Assembly (NCBI GenBank): GCA_007994965.1
Contig: VOPW01000001.1
Coordinates: forward strand, 4,278,001 to 4,342,000
Length of the DNA: 64,000 nt
Reading direction: 5' to 3'
Source of the DNA: Piscinibacter aquaticus
Lineage (GTDB): Bacteria; Pseudomonadota; Gammaproteobacteria; Burkholderiales; Burkholderiaceae_C
The notes beneath the pieces were generated by a model. The model did not search any database. It had not been told where the DNA came from and saw only the letters and a list, made by a program, of their open reading frames with translations. Below, one piece after another: positions 22,285-32,221 of the stretch (position 1 is the first letter of the stretch; every line of letters begins with the position of its first letter). The position numbers and the translations under genes are program-made.

Positions 22285-24075
22285 ATGGTGACGATCCAGC
22301 AATCGACTGTCGCGCCGATGGCGGCGCCGCGCATGCGCCGTGCTGCGCATGGCCTCATCGCCGCACTGGCCCTTGCGCTGGCCGCGTGCGGCGGCTCGAA
22401 GGACGAGGAGCCGGTGACCGACGTGCCACCCTCGCGCGCCGAGGCCGCACGCTTCCTCACCCAGGCCACGTTCGGGCCGACGCCCACCGAGATCGACCGG
22501 GTGATGGCCCTGGGATACCGCGGCTGGATCGAAGACCAGTTCGCGCGGCCGGCGGGTTCGCACCGCGCCTTCTGGGAGGTGCAGGACGCTGCCGTCAAGG
22601 CGGCCAACCCGACCAACACCAGCGCCACCGTCGGCGCTGACGGCATCTACAACTCGTTCTGGCGCCATGCGCTGACCGCCGACGATCAGCTGCGCCAGCG
22701 CACCGCCTTCGCGCTGTCGCAGATCTTCGTGATCTCGCTGCAGGACGGCGGCGTCGGCGACCAGCCCCGCGCCGTGGCGCACTACATGGACATGCTCGGC
22801 GAGCAGGGCTTCGGCAACTACCGCAGCCTGCTCGAATCGGTGTCGCTGCACCCGATGATGGGCACCTACCTGACCAGCATCCGCAACCGCAAGGCCGACC
22901 CGCGCACCGGCCGCGTGCCCGACGAGAACTACGCCCGCGAGGTGATGCAGCTGTTCTCGATCGGCCTGCAGCAGCTCAATGCCGACGGCTCGGTGAAGCA
23001 GTCCGGCGGCGTGCCGCTCGAGACCTACGGCCCGAACGACATCGCCGGCCTGGCCCGCGTCTTCACCGGCTGGAGCTGGGCCTGCGCCGACCTGTCGAAC
23101 ACCTGCTTCGGCAACGGCTCGCTGAACGGTGTGACCGACCCCGAGCGCTGGACCAAGCCGATGGTCGGCTACCCGCAGTTCCACGCCACCGAGGAGAAGA
23201 GCTTCCTCGGCACCACCATCGCCGCGCAGGGCACGGCCGATCCGAATGCCAGCCTGAAGGCGGCACTCGATGCGCTGCATGCGCACCCGAACGTCGGCCC
23301 CTTCATCGGCAAGCAGCTGATCCAGCGCACGGTGACCAGCAACCCGAGCCCGGCCTACGTGCAGGCCGTCGCGGCGGCCTTCGACAACAACGGCGCTGGC
23401 GTGCGCGGCGACATGAAGGCGGTGATCCGCGCGGTGCTGCTGCACCCCGAGGCGCGCGCCACCTCGGACCGCGCCGGCAAGGTGCGCGAGCCCATCCTGC
23501 GCCTGTCGGCGCTGCTGCGCGCCTTCGGCTACGCCTCGGACTCCGGCAACTTCCGCATCGGCAACACCGACAACGCCGGCGGTTCGCTCGGCCAGACGGC
23601 GATGCGCTCGCCGACGGTGTTCAACTTCTACCGCCCGGGCTATGTGGCGCCGGGCAGCCGTGCGGCTGCGGCCGGCCCGGTGGCGCCCGAGATGGCGCTG
23701 GCCCACGAGACCTCGGCGGCCGGCTACGTGAACTACATCCGCGACGGCATCAACTCCGGTTTCGGCGCGAGCGCGACCGTCACCGTCAACGGCGCACAGG
23801 TCTCGCGGCGCGACCTCCAGCCTGCCTTCACCGCCGAGATCGCGCTGGCCGACAAGCCCGCCGACCTGGTGCAGCAGGTGGCCGACAAGCTGATGCCCGG
23901 CGGCATGCCCGATCTGCTGAAGACCGAGATCGTCAACGCCGTGGGCGCGATCGCGATCCCGGCGCTGAACAGCACCGGCAGCAACCAGAACCAGATCGAC
24001 ACGGCCAAGCGCACGCGGGTCAACGCCGCCGTGTTCCTCACGATGGTGTCGCCCGAGTTCCAGGTGCAGAAGTGA
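22285..24075 (+). CDS. DUF1800 family lipoprotein-like exported protein
   Basis: 596 residues. The N-terminal segment GLIAALALALAACGGSKD is a signal peptide with a lipobox (LAAC), so it is probably lipid-anchored. The rest is a DUF1800 domain: AARFLTQATFGPT, MALGYRGWIEDQF, RQRTAFALSQIFVIS, ENYAREVMQLFSIGL, FTGWSWACA and SPTVFNFYRPGY. The family has no proven activity; it is nearly always paired with a DUF1501 protein, as here (18 bases downstream). The ATG at 22285 follows AGGGAG closely; an ATG at 22270 is possible. Frame intact. Confidence 0.88.
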   Translation: MVTIQQSTVAPMAAPRMRRAAHGLIAALALALAACGGSKDEEPVTDVPPSRAEAARFLTQATFGPTPTEIDRVMALGYRGWIEDQFARPAGSHRAFWEVQDAAVKAANPTNTSATVGADGIYNSFWRHALTADDQLRQRTAFALSQIFVISLQDGGVGDQPRAVAHYMDMLGEQGFGNYRSLLESVSLHPMMGTYLTSIRNRKADPRTGRVPDENYAREVMQLFSIGLQQLNADGSVKQSGGVPLETYGPNDIAGLARVFTGWSWACADLSNTCFGNGSLNGVTDPERWTKPMVGYPQFHATEEKSFLGTTIAAQGTADPNASLKAALDALHAHPNVGPFIGKQLIQRTVTSNPSPAYVQAVAAAFDNNGAGVRGDMKAVIRAVLLHPEARATSDRAGKVREPILRLSALLRAFGYASDSGNFRIGNTDNAGGSLGQTAMRSPTVFNFYRPGYVAPGSRAAAAGPVAPEMALAHETSAAGYVNYIRDGINSGFGASATVTVNGAQVSRRDLQPAFTAEIALADKPADLVQQVADKLMPGGMPDLLKTEIVNAVGAIAIPALNSTGSNQNQIDTAKRTRVNAAVFLTMVSPEFQVQK

Positions 24076-24092
24076 CCAGGGAGAACAAGACC

Positions 24093-25644
24093 ATGACCAC
24101 GATGAATGCTTCGCGCCGCCTGTTCCTGCGTCATGCGGGCGTGATGTCCGCGCTGGGCGCGGCCGGCGGGCCGCTGGCCCTGAACCTCTCGGCGATCGGC
24201 ACCGCTTCGGCGCAGGCCGCCTCCGACTACAAGGCGATCGTCTGCATCTTCCTGTTCGGCGGCAACGACAGCGTCAACATGGTGCTGCCGACCGACACGG
24301 CCTCGTTCGCCAACTACACGACGCTGCGCAACCAGGCGCCGGATTCGATCGCGCTGCTCGCCCCGGGCACCGTGGCCAATGCCGGCGCGGCCATCGGCTC
24401 GCCGGCGCGGCTGGGTGGTGTGCTGCCGATCACGCCGACCAATGCGCAGGGCCGCAGCTTTGCGCTGCACCCGGCGATGGGCACGCTGCAGGCAATGTTC
24501 AACACCGACCGCCGCCGGCCATCCTGCCGAACGTCGGCCCGCTGATCCTGCCGACCAACAAGACGCAGTACAACCAGTCGAACCATCCGAAGCCGGTCAG
24601 CCTGTTCTCGCACAACGACCAGCAGAACACACGGCAGTCGTTCGAGCCGGAAGGCGCGACCGTCGGCTGGGGAGGGCGCATGGGCGACCTGCTCGCCTCG
24701 ATGAACAGCCGCACCGTGTTCACCTCCATCACCGCCGGCGGCAACGCCGTCTGGCTGTCGGGCAACGAGGTGCGCCAGTACCGGGTGACCAACAGCGGTG
24801 CGATCCGTCTGGGCACCAACGCCGCCGGCCGGTCTACGGCTCCGCGGCCGTGGGCCGGGCGATGGAGCGCATCGTGATGACCACGCGGGGCGGCCACCTG
24901 CTCGAGGCCGATCTCTCGGCGGTGGCGGCGCGCTCGATGCAGGCCGAATCGCTGCTGCGCAACGCCCTCAAGCCGGCGAGCGACCCGCTGTTCGGCACGG
25001 CCCCCGCGAGCGGCAACTACAACGCCACCAACGACCCCAAGCTGCGCTACGCCGATCCGAACAACCCGGGCACGACGGTGGCCAACCCGCTGGCCCAGCA
25101 GCTGCAGATCGTGGCGCGCATGATCGATGCCGCGGGCACGGCCGAGATCGGCGCGAAGCGGCAGGTGTTCTTCGTCAGCATGGGCGGCTTCGACACCCAC
25201 GATGCGCAGAACAACAACCACGCGCAGCTGATGGCGCGGCTGGCCCATGCGCTGCGCTATTTCGACGACACGCTCGGCGCGATGGGCGCGCGCAACCAGG
25301 TCACCACCTTCACCGCCAGCGACTTCGGCCGCACCTTCACGAGCAACGGTGACGGCACCGACCACGGCTGGGGAGCCCACCACTTCGTGGCCGGCGGTGC
25401 GGTGCGCGGCGGCGACCTGTACGGCACCTTCCCGGTCTACGGCGCGAAGAATGCCAACAACAACAACTTCGACAGCAGCCCCGACCAGATCGGCAACGGG
25501 GCGCTGCTGCCCACGACCTCGGTCGACCAGCTCGGTGCCACGCTCGGCAAGTGGTTCGGGCTCAGTGACACTCAGTTGCTTGATGTGTTCCCGAATCTCC
25601 GAAACTTCAGCGGTCGTGACCTCGGGTTCATGAACCCTGCGTAA
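24093..25644 (+). CDS. DUF1501 family Tat-exported protein (two frame breaks)
   Basis: About 517 residues. The N-terminus has a twin-arginine signal (ASRRLFLRHAGVMSAL, then GTASAQAA), so export is by Tat. DUF1501 is a member of the alkaline-phosphatase/sulfatase-like superfamily; visible segments are FLFGGNDSVNMVLP, FFVSMGGFDTHDAQ, FTASDFGRTFTSNGDG and DHGWGAHHFVAGG. AGGGAGA eight bases before the ATG fixes the start. Breaks near 24513 and 24830 each need one T to make CCTGG, giving DRRLAILPNVGP and AAGLVYGSAA. It is co-transcribed with the DUF1800 gene. The substrate is unknown; the pair is often linked to cell-surface polymers. Confidence 0.88.
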
Positions 25645-26235
25645 ATGAGCAACGAACTCTCTCCCGGCGCCGTTCCCCAGGGCGGCGCCCCCTCGCGAAC
25701 CGTCTGGTTGATCGCCGGCGTGCTCGGCGCCGCCTCGCTGGCCGCCGGCGCCGGCATGCTGGCGCGCAACGGCCTGCCGCCGCCCGCAGGCCAGCCGGTG
25801 CCTGAGAAGAACGTGGCCGCCGAGACGCGCCCGGCCGACAAGCCCGCGCAGAAGCTCGCCGCCGCACCGCGCGCCGCGGCGCCCGCCGAGCTGTGCCGCG
25901 ATTGCGGCGTCGTCGAGTCGGTGCAGGCGGTCACGCGCAAGGGCGAGGCCAACGGCACCGGGGCGGTGGTCGGCGGCGTGCTCGGCGCGGTGGTGGGCAA
26001 CCAGATGGGCAAGGGCGACGGCCGCAAGGCGATGACGGTGCTCGGCGCCGTCGGCGGCGGCGTGGCCGGCCACGAGATCGAGAAGCGCGCCAAGAGCACC
26101 ACGGTGCACGTTGTCAAGGTGCGCATGGACGACGGCTCGCTGCGCACCATCGAGCAGGCCGCCGCGGCGCGCACCGGCGAGCGTGTGATCGTCGAGGGCA
26201 ACAAGATGCGCCCGATGCCGGCCGGCCAGGGCTGA
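25645..26235 (+). CDS. Glycine-zipper 2TM domain protein
   Basis: 196 residues. An N-terminal membrane helix (VWLIAGVLGAASLAAGAGML) is followed by a Pro/Ala linker, a short CRDCGVVESVQAV segment, and a glycine-zipper 2TM domain (GTGAVVGGVLGAVVGNQMG, then LGAVGGGVAGHEIEK). The C-terminus is a small beta segment (HVVKVRMDDGSLRTIEQ). This is the SlyB/PcpY/Rick17kDa-like surface-antigen family, usually in the outer membrane; here the N-terminal helix lacks a lipobox. The ATG directly follows the TAA of the DUF1501 gene, so translation may be coupled. It converges with comM, 13 bases apart. Frame intact. Confidence 0.82.
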   Translation: MSNELSPGAVPQGGAPSRTVWLIAGVLGAASLAAGAGMLARNGLPPPAGQPVPEKNVAAETRPADKPAQKLAAAPRAAAPAELCRDCGVVESVQAVTRKGEANGTGAVVGGVLGAVVGNQMGKGDGRKAMTVLGAVGGGVAGHEIEKRAKSTTVHVVKVRMDDGSLRTIEQAAAARTGERVIVEGNKMRPMPAGQG

Positions 26236-26248
26236 GTCGGCACCGATC

Positions 26249-27769
26249 TCAGCGAAGAACCAGGACACGCCGGTACTGGATGGCCTCGGCGATCTGCGGT
26301 AACGCGATCGCCTCGTTGCCGGCCCGGTCGGCGATGCTGCGCGCCACGCGCAGCACCCGGTGGTAGCCGCGCGCCGACCAGCCCAGGCGCTGCGCGGCAC
26401 TCTGCAGAAACGCCGCAGCCGCCGCGTCGAGCGCGGCATGCCGCTCCAGCGCGTCGCCGGCCAGCGCGTGGTTGAGCACGCCCTGGCGCTGCAGCGCGCG
26501 CTCCCGCGACAGGGCCACGCGCGCCGCGATGCGCTCGCTCGGTTCGCCGTCGGGTGATTGCGCCAGCGTGGCCAGCGGCACCGCCGGCACTTCCACCTGC
26601 AGGTCGATGCGGTCGAGGAGCGGGCCGCTCAGGCGGCTCTGGTAGCGCGCGGCTTCGTCGGGGCTGCAGCGGCAGGCCTGCAGCGGGCTTCCCAGCTGCC
26701 CGCACGGGCAAGGGTTCATCGCGGCGATGAGCTGGAAGCGGGCCGGGAAGTCGGCCTGCCGCGCGGCGCGCGAGATCGTCACCTTGCCCGTCTCGAGCGG
26801 CTCGCGAAGCGCCTCGAGCGCGGGGCGCGGATACTCGGGCAGTTCGTCGAGGAAGAGCACGCCGTGGTGGGCCAGCGAGATCTCGCCGGGCCGCGGCGGC
26901 GAGCCGCCGCCCACCAGCGCTGCCGCCGAGGCGCTGTGGTGCGGCGCGCGGAACGGCCGCTCGCCCCAGCGGTGCGTGCTGCCCTGCGCATGCAGGCTGA
27001 GCAGTGCCGCCGATTCGATCGCTTCCTGCGGCGTCAGCGGCGGCAGCAGCGAGCCGAAGCGCTGCGCCAGCATCGACTTCCCGCTGCCCGGCGGGCCGAT
27101 CATCAGCAGACCGTGGCCGCCGGCCGCGGCAATCTCCAGCGCGCGCTTGGCGCCGGCCTGGCCCTTCACGTCGAGCAGGTCCGGCCAGGCCGCGGGCGAG
27201 GGTTCGGGCTGCGGCTGCGCGAGCGGCAAGGGCTCGGCGGATTCGCCGGGCTGCAGCGCGCGAACGACGTCCAGCAGGTGGCGCGCTGCATGAACGCGCT
27301 GGCCCTCCACGCGAGCGGCCTGCTGCGCACTCTCGGCCGGCAGCACCATCGCGCGCCGCGGCGTGCTGTCGTCGTGGGCTGCGGCCAGCGCCATCGCCAG
27401 CGCGCCGCGCACCGGGCGCAGCTCGCCGGCCAGCGAGAGCTCGCCGGCAAACTCGAAATCGGCGAGCTTGGCGAGATCGATCTGCCCGCTGGCCGCGAGG
27501 ATGCCCACCGCGATCGGCAGGTCGAAGCGGCCGGACTCCTTGGGCAGATCGGCCGGTGCGAGGTTGACGGTGATGCGCTTGTTGGCCGGCCACTCCAGCC
27601 CGCTGGTCTGCAGCGCGGCGCGCACGCGCTCGCGGGCCTCCTTCACTTCGGTATCGGCCAGCCCGACCAACGTGACGCTCGGCAATCCGTTGGCGAGGTG
27701 AACCTCCACGGTGACGGGCGGCGAGCGCAGCGCATCGAGGGCGCGGCTGTGGACGACGGCGAGCGACAT
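26249..27769 (-). CDS. comM: YifB/ComM Mg-chelatase-like AAA ATPase
   Basis: 506 residues, starting MSLAVVHSRALDAL. An N-terminal Lon-protease-like domain (VEVHLANGLPSVTLVGLAD) precedes the AAA core: Walker A GPPGSGKSMLAQ (about residue 222), Walker B GVLFLDELPEYP, and a zinc-ribbon-like insertion MNPCPCGQLGSP with CRCSP. ComM is a hexameric helicase that extends branch migration during natural transformation. Length and motifs are complete and the frame is intact. It is divergent from the LysR gene (about 110 bases) and convergent with the glycine-zipper gene. No other competence gene is in the window. Confidence 0.93.
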   Translation of the reverse strand: MSLAVVHSRALDALRSPPVTVEVHLANGLPSVTLVGLADTEVKEARERVRAALQTSGLEWPANKRITVNLAPADLPKESGRFDLPIAVGILAASGQIDLAKLADFEFAGELSLAGELRPVRGALAMALAAAHDDSTPRRAMVLPAESAQQAARVEGQRVHAARHLLDVVRALQPGESAEPLPLAQPQPEPSPAAWPDLLDVKGQAGAKRALEIAAAGGHGLLMIGPPGSGKSMLAQRFGSLLPPLTPQEAIESAALLSLHAQGSTHRWGERPFRAPHHSASAAALVGGGSPPRPGEISLAHHGVLFLDELPEYPRPALEALREPLETGKVTISRAARQADFPARFQLIAAMNPCPCGQLGSPLQACRCSPDEAARYQSRLSGPLLDRIDLQVEVPAVPLATLAQSPDGEPSERIAARVALSRERALQRQGVLNHALAGDALERHAALDAAAAAFLQSAAQRLGWSARGYHRVLRVARSIADRAGNEAIALPQIAEAIQYRRVLVLR

Positions 27770-27878
27770 GCGGCGCATTCTTCGCGCCGGCCGCAGCGCT
27801 GTCCTTCCCCGCGCGGGCGCCGTGCGGGGGCCCCAGGAAGGGGGTGCGCTACAGTCAGAGAGAGCCCCTCCACGACGC

Positions 27879-28810
27879 ATGAACCTCACCCAGCTGCGCT
27901 ACTTCGTCCGCGTTGCCGAGATGGGCAGCTTCAGCAAGGCCGCCATCGAGCTCGATGTGGCGCAGCCCGCGCTCAGCCGCCAGGTGCGCCTGCTCGAAAC
28001 GGATCTCCGCGTGACGCTGCTGCAGCGCACCGGCCGCGGCGTGCTGCTCACCGAGGCGGGAAAGCGCCTGTTCGACCATGCGGTGAGCATCCTGCAGCTG
28101 GTGGCGCATGCGCGCGAAGACATCAGCGCCAGCCGCGGCGAAGCCACCGGCCGCATCGTCATCGGCCTGCCGCCAAGCATGGGCCGCATGCTGACGCTGC
28201 CGCTGGTCGACACCTTCAAGCAGCACCTGCCGAAGGCGCGGCTGGCGATCGTCGAGGGCCTGTCGGCGCACATCGTCGAGTGGATCTCCACCGGCCGTGT
28301 CGATCTCGGCCTGATCCACAACCCGGATGCGAACCCGGCGATCGAGACCGTGCACGTGCTCGACGAACCGCTGTGCCTGATCAGCGCCGCGGCAAGAACC
28401 CGCGGGCCGGCGCGCAAGCAGCCGCCGCTGACGCTGGCCGAGCTGGCGGCACTGCCGCTGGTGCTGCCCGAGCCCAGCCACGCCATCCGCAAGCTGCTCG
28501 AGACGCAGGCGGCGCTGGCCGGGCTGAAGCTGAACATCGCCTGCGAGGTGTCGAGCGTCAGCGCCATCCTCGAGCTGGTGCGCAGCGGCCATGGCCATGC
28601 CGTGCTGGCGCCGAGCGCGATCGCGGCATCGGGCCGGCGGCGGCCTTCGCCATGCGGCCGCTGGCCGAAGCGGTGCTGAGCAGCACGCTGTGCCCGGCGG
28701 TGTCGGCGCACAAGCCGGCGACGCCGCTGCTGCGCCAGGCGACGCGGTTGCTCAGCGAACTGGTGCAGGCCAGCGTGGCGCGGCCGGCCGTCCATAACAG
28801 GATGCGATAG
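27879..28810 (+). CDS. LysR-type regulator of the protocatechuate cluster (one frame break)
   Basis: About 310 residues: N-terminal winged helix (MNLTQLRYFVRVAEMGSFSK, ALSRQVRLLETDL, LLQRTGRGVLLTEAG) and a C-terminal LysR substrate-binding domain with IVIGLPPSMGRMLTLPL and STGRVDLGLIHNPD. The frame breaks near 28634; one T (CCTGG) restores IAASGLAAAFAMRPL. The gene lies immediately upstream of, and in the same direction as, the lig operon, so it is the likely regulator, with a pathway intermediate as possible inducer (inference). A TACAGT 23 bases before the ATG could be a -10 box. Confidence 0.85.
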
Positions 28811-28888
28811 CTGCTAGCAGGGTGGCCACTTGGAGCCACCGAGGGGCGGACGCAGAATCGGCCTCCCTCCCTCGCGTGTGCGACACCC

Positions 28889-29578
28889 ATGCCTTCCCGT
28901 CTCACCGGCATCTCGTCGATGGCCACCCGTGCGCTGCTGGCCGAGCTGTCTGCGGCCTACGAGCAGCGCAGCGGCCTCGCGGTGGCGATCGAATCGGTGG
29001 GCGGCGTCGATGCCGCCCGGCGCGTGCAGGCCGGCGAAGCCTTCGACCTCGTCGTGCTCGCCTCGGATGCGCTGGCGAAGCTGGCCGCCTCGGGCCACGT
29101 CGTGCCGGGCAGCGTGGCCGCGCTCGTGCACTCGGGCGTGGCCGTGGCGGTGAAGGCTGGCGCGCCGCGTCCTGATCTGGCCAGCGAAGAGTCGGTGAAG
29201 CGCGCCGTGCTCGCCGCCCGCTCGATCGGCTATTCCACCGGCCCCAGCGGCACCGCGCTGCTGCAGCTCTTCGAGCGCTGGGGCATGAAGGCGCAGCTCG
29301 AAGGCCGGCTCGTGCAGGCGCGCGCCGGCGTGCCGGTGGGGTCGATGGTCGCCAGCGGCGAGGTCGAGCTCGGCTTCCAGCAGCGCTCGGAGCTGATCCA
29401 TCTGCAAGGCATCGACTTGGTCGGCGATCTGCCCGAGGCGATCCAGATCGACACCGTCTTTTCCGCCGGCGTGTGCACGGCCTGCGCGCAGCCCGAGGCG
29501 GCCGCGGCGGTCATTGCGTTCTTCGCCTCGCCCGACACCGCCGGCGCCAAGCGCCGCCAGGGCATGACGCCGGCCTGA
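28889..29578 (+). CDS. ModA-like substrate-binding protein without signal peptide
   Basis: 229 residues with the two-lobe periplasmic-binding fold of the ModA/PF13531 type: LLAELSAAYEQRSGL, GEAFDLVVLASDALAKL, SIGYSTGPSGTALL and GEVELGFQQRSELI. The N-terminus (MPSRLTGISSMATRALL) has no hydrophobic stretch, so it is probably cytoplasmic and not an ABC-transporter receptor. No permease or ATPase gene is near. It lies 19 bases before ligJ, as first structural gene of the protocatechuate operon, suggesting a role in sensing or carrying an aromatic intermediate (inference). An ATG at 28919 is an alternative start. Frame intact. Confidence 0.75.
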   Translation: MPSRLTGISSMATRALLAELSAAYEQRSGLAVAIESVGGVDAARRVQAGEAFDLVVLASDALAKLAASGHVVPGSVAALVHSGVAVAVKAGAPRPDLASEESVKRAVLAARSIGYSTGPSGTALLQLFERWGMKAQLEGRLVQARAGVPVGSMVASGEVELGFQQRSELIHLQGIDLVGDLPEAIQIDTVFSAGVCTACAQPEAAAAVIAFFASPDTAGAKRRQGMTPA

Positions 29579-29597
29579 GATTCCCAGGAGACCCTCG

Positions 29598-30626
29598 ATG
29601 ATCATCGACATCCACGGCCACTACACCACCGCGCCCAAGGCGCTGGAGGCGTGGCGCAACCAGCAGATCGCCGGCATCAAGGATCCGGCGGCCAAGCCCA
29701 AGGTCGCCGACCTGAAGATCTCCGACGACGAGATCCGCGAGACCATCGAGACCAACCAGCTCGCCAAGATGCGCGAGCGCGGCAGCGACCTCACGGTCTT
29801 CAGCCCGCGCGCCAGCTTCATGGCCCACCACATCGGCGACTTCGAGGTGTCGAGCACCTGGGCGGCGATCTGCAACGAGCTCTGCTTCCGCGTCGCGCAG
29901 CTGTTCCCCGACCACTTCATCCCCGCGGCCATGCTGCCGCAGAGCCCGGGTGTCGACCCGAAGACCTGCATCCCGGAACTCGTGAAGTGCGTCGAGCAGT
30001 ACGGCAACGTGGCGATCAACCTGAACCCCGATCCGTCGGGTGGCCACTGGAAGGAGCCGCCGCTGACCGACCGCCACTGGTACCCCATCTACGAGAAGAT
30101 GGTCGAGTACGACATTCCGGCAATGATCCACGTCAGCACCTCGTGCAACGCCTGCTTCCACACCACCGGCGCGCATTACATCAATGCCGACACCACCGCG
30201 GTGATGCAGCTGATCCAGGGCGACCTGTTCAAGGATTTCCCGACGCTGAAGTTCGTGATCCCGCACGGCGGCGGCGCCGCGCCCTACCACTGGGGCCGCT
30301 ACCGCGGCCTGGCGCAGGAGCTGAAGAAGCCGCTGCTGTCGGAGCACCTGCTGAAGAACATCTTCTTCGACACCTGCGTCTACCACCAGCCGGGCATCGA
30401 TCTGCTCACCAAGGTGATCCCGGTCGACAACATCCTCTTCGCCAGCGAGATGATCGGCGCGGTGCGCGGCGTCGATCCGGAGACCGGCAACTATTTCGAC
30501 GACACCAAGCGCTACATCGAGGCCAGCACGCTGCTGACCCCGGCACAGAAGCAGCAGATCTACGAAGGCAATGCGCGGCGCGTCTATCCGCGCCTCGACG
30601 CGGCGCTGAAGCGAAAGGGGAAGTGA
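29598..30626 (+). CDS. ligJ: 4-oxalomesaconate hydratase LigJ
   Basis: 342 residues, amidohydrolase-family enzyme of the protocatechuate 4,5-cleavage pathway. It adds water to oxalomesaconate to give 4-carboxy-4-hydroxy-2-oxoadipate. It is collinear with Sphingobium Lig[76 protein letters not shown] and [11 protein letters not shown]. The HGHY and HGGG motifs supply metal ligands. CCAGGAGA upstream supports the start. ligK follows after one base. Comamonas homologues are called PmdE. Frame intact. Confidence 0.93.
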   Translation: MIIDIHGHYTTAPKALEAWRNQQIAGIKDPAAKPKVADLKISDDEIRETIETNQLAKMRERGSDLTVFSPRASFMAHHIGDFEVSSTWAAICNELCFRVAQLFPDHFIPAAMLPQSPGVDPKTCIPELVKCVEQYGNVAINLNPDPSGGHWKEPPLTDRHWYPIYEKMVEYDIPAMIHVSTSCNACFHTTGAHYINADTTAVMQLIQGDLFKDFPTLKFVIPHGGGAAPYHWGRYRGLAQELKKPLLSEHLLKNIFFDTCVYHQPGIDLLTKVIPVDNILFASEMIGAVRGVDPETGNYFDDTKRYIEASTLLTPAQKQQIYEGNARRVYPRLDAALKRKGK

Positions 30627-30627
30627 G

Positions 30628-31311
30628 ATGTACGAGTTGGGAGTCGTCTACCGCAACATCCAGCGCACCGAGGCGTCGGTCGCCGACGGCCTGGCGAAGT
30701 TCGGCAGCGCCACGGTGCACGAGGCGATGGGCCGCGTCGGCCTGATGAAGCCTTACATGCGGCCGATCTATGCCGGCGCGCAGGTCTCCGGCACGGCCGT
30801 GACGGTGCTGCTGCACCCCGGCGACAACTGGATGATGCACGTGGTGGCCGAGCAGATCCGCCCCGGCGACATCGTCGTGGCGGCGATCACCGCCGAGTGC
30901 ACCGACGGTTATTTCGGCGACCTGCTCGCCACCTCGTTCCAGGCGCGCGGCGCCCGTGCGCTGATCATCGACGCCGGCGTGCGCGACGTGAAGACGCTGA
31001 CCGAGATGGGCTTCCCGGTGTGGAGCAAGGCGATCAGCAGCAAGGGCACGATCAAGGCGACGCTCGGCTCGGTGAACATTCCGGTGGTGTGCGCCGGCGC
31101 CTACGTGACGCCAGGCGACGTGATCGTGGCCGACGACGATGGCGTGGTCTGCGTGCCGCGAGCGATCGCCGCCAAGACGCTCGAAGCCGCCGCCGCGCGC
31201 GAAGCCAACGAGGGCGAGAAGCGCGCCAAGCTGGCGTCGGGCGTGCTCGGCCTCGACATGTACAAGATGCGCGAGCCCTTGGAAAAGGCCGGCCTGAAGT
31301 ACATCGACTGA
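30628..31311 (+). CDS. ligK: 4-carboxy-4-hydroxy-2-oxoadipate aldolase LigK
   Basis: 227 residues, class II pyruvate aldolase of the HMG/CHA family with an RraA-like fold. It cleaves 4-carboxy-4-hydroxy-2-oxoadipate to pyruvate and oxaloacetate, the last step of the pathway. Key segments are [42 protein letters not shown] (catalytic Arg and metal Asp) and [15 protein letters not shown]. Length equals that of Sphingobium LigK (228). It is one base after ligJ and one base before the DUF1932 gene, so the cluster is a tight operon. Frame intact. Confidence 0.93.
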   Translation: MYELGVVYRNIQRTEASVADGLAKFGSATVHEAMGRVGLMKPYMRPIYAGAQVSGTAVTVLLHPGDNWMMHVVAEQIRPGDIVVAAITAECTDGYFGDLLATSFQARGARALIIDAGVRDVKTLTEMGFPVWSKAISSKGTIKATLGSVNIPVVCAGAYVTPGDVIVADDDGVVCVPRAIAAKTLEAAAAREANEGEKRAKLASGVLGLDMYKMREPLEKAGLKYID

Positions 31312-31312
31312 C

Positions 31313-32221
31313 ATGGCCACCATTGCGCTCATCGGTTATGGCGAGGTCGGCCGCATCCTCGGCGAGGATCTGCGCGCACGCGGCGAGACGGTCGTCGCTT
31401 TCGACCTCAAGCTGAACGACGAGCGCGCGCAAGCGCTACGCGACCACGCCGCCACGCACGGCATCACGCTGGCCGCGGCGCACGGGCAGGCCATTCGCGG
31501 GGCCGACCTGATCGTCTCCGCCGTCACCGCCAGCCAGGCCGTGCCGGTGGCGCAGGCCTGTGCGCCGGGCCTGAAGCGCGGCGCCTTCTTCCTCGATTTC
31601 AACTCCGCCTCGCCGGGCGCCAAGTGCCGTGCGGCGGAGATCGTCAATGCGGCGGGTGGCCGCTATGTCGAGGGCGCGGTGATGACCTCGGTGCCGCCCT
31701 ATCGCATCCAGGTGCCGCTGCTGCTCGGCGGGCCGGATGCCGCGGCGCTCGAACCGATGCTGTCGTCGCTCGGCTTTGCACCGAAGGTGGCGAGCGAGCA
31801 GCTCGGCGTCGCCAGCGCCACCAAGATGTGCCGCAGCGTGATGATCAAGGGCCTGGAGGCGATGGTCATCGAGAGCTTCACCGCGGCGCGCCACTACGGC
31901 GTGGAAGACGCGGTGATCGCCTCGCTGAAGGAGACCTTTCCCGCCATCGACTGGGAGAAGCAGGCCGCCTACTTCTTCCAGCGCGTCATCGAACATGGCC
32001 GCCGGCGCAGCGAGGAAGTGCGCGAGGTGGCGCAGACCGTGCGCGAAGCCGGCCTCGAGCCCTGGAGCGCCGCCGGCACCGCCGAGCGCCGTGCCTGGGT
32101 TGCCGATCTGGCCGACGGTGGGCTGTTCGGCGAGCGCGGCACGACCGGCTTTGCCCGCAGCGCCGATTGGCGAACGGAAGCCGACCGCATCCTCGATCAC
32201 GTGAAGAAGAAGAGCGACTGA
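31313..32221 (+). CDS. NAD(P)-binding dehydrogenase with DUF1932 domain
   Basis: 302 residues. The N-terminus is a Rossmann fold of the 6-phosphogluconate/beta-hydroxyacid dehydrogenase type (IALIGYGEVGRILGEDL), with LDFNSASPGAK and a catalytic-type Lys in ASATKMCRSVMIKGLEA. The C-terminal half is a DUF1932 helical domain. It is embedded between ligK and ligI with one-base contacts on each side, so it is certainly co-expressed with the pathway, yet no step of the known 4,5-cleavage route needs it. It may process a side product or a related substrate (inference). Frame intact. Confidence 0.82.
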   Translation: MATIALIGYGEVGRILGEDLRARGETVVAFDLKLNDERAQALRDHAATHGITLAAAHGQAIRGADLIVSAVTASQAVPVAQACAPGLKRGAFFLDFNSASPGAKCRAAEIVNAAGGRYVEGAVMTSVPPYRIQVPLLLGGPDAAALEPMLSSLGFAPKVASEQLGVASATKMCRSVMIKGLEAMVIESFTAARHYGVEDAVIASLKETFPAIDWEKQAAYFFQRVIEHGRRRSEEVREVAQTVREAGLEPWSAAGTAERRAWVADLADGGLFGERGTTGFARSADWRTEADRILDHVKKKSD

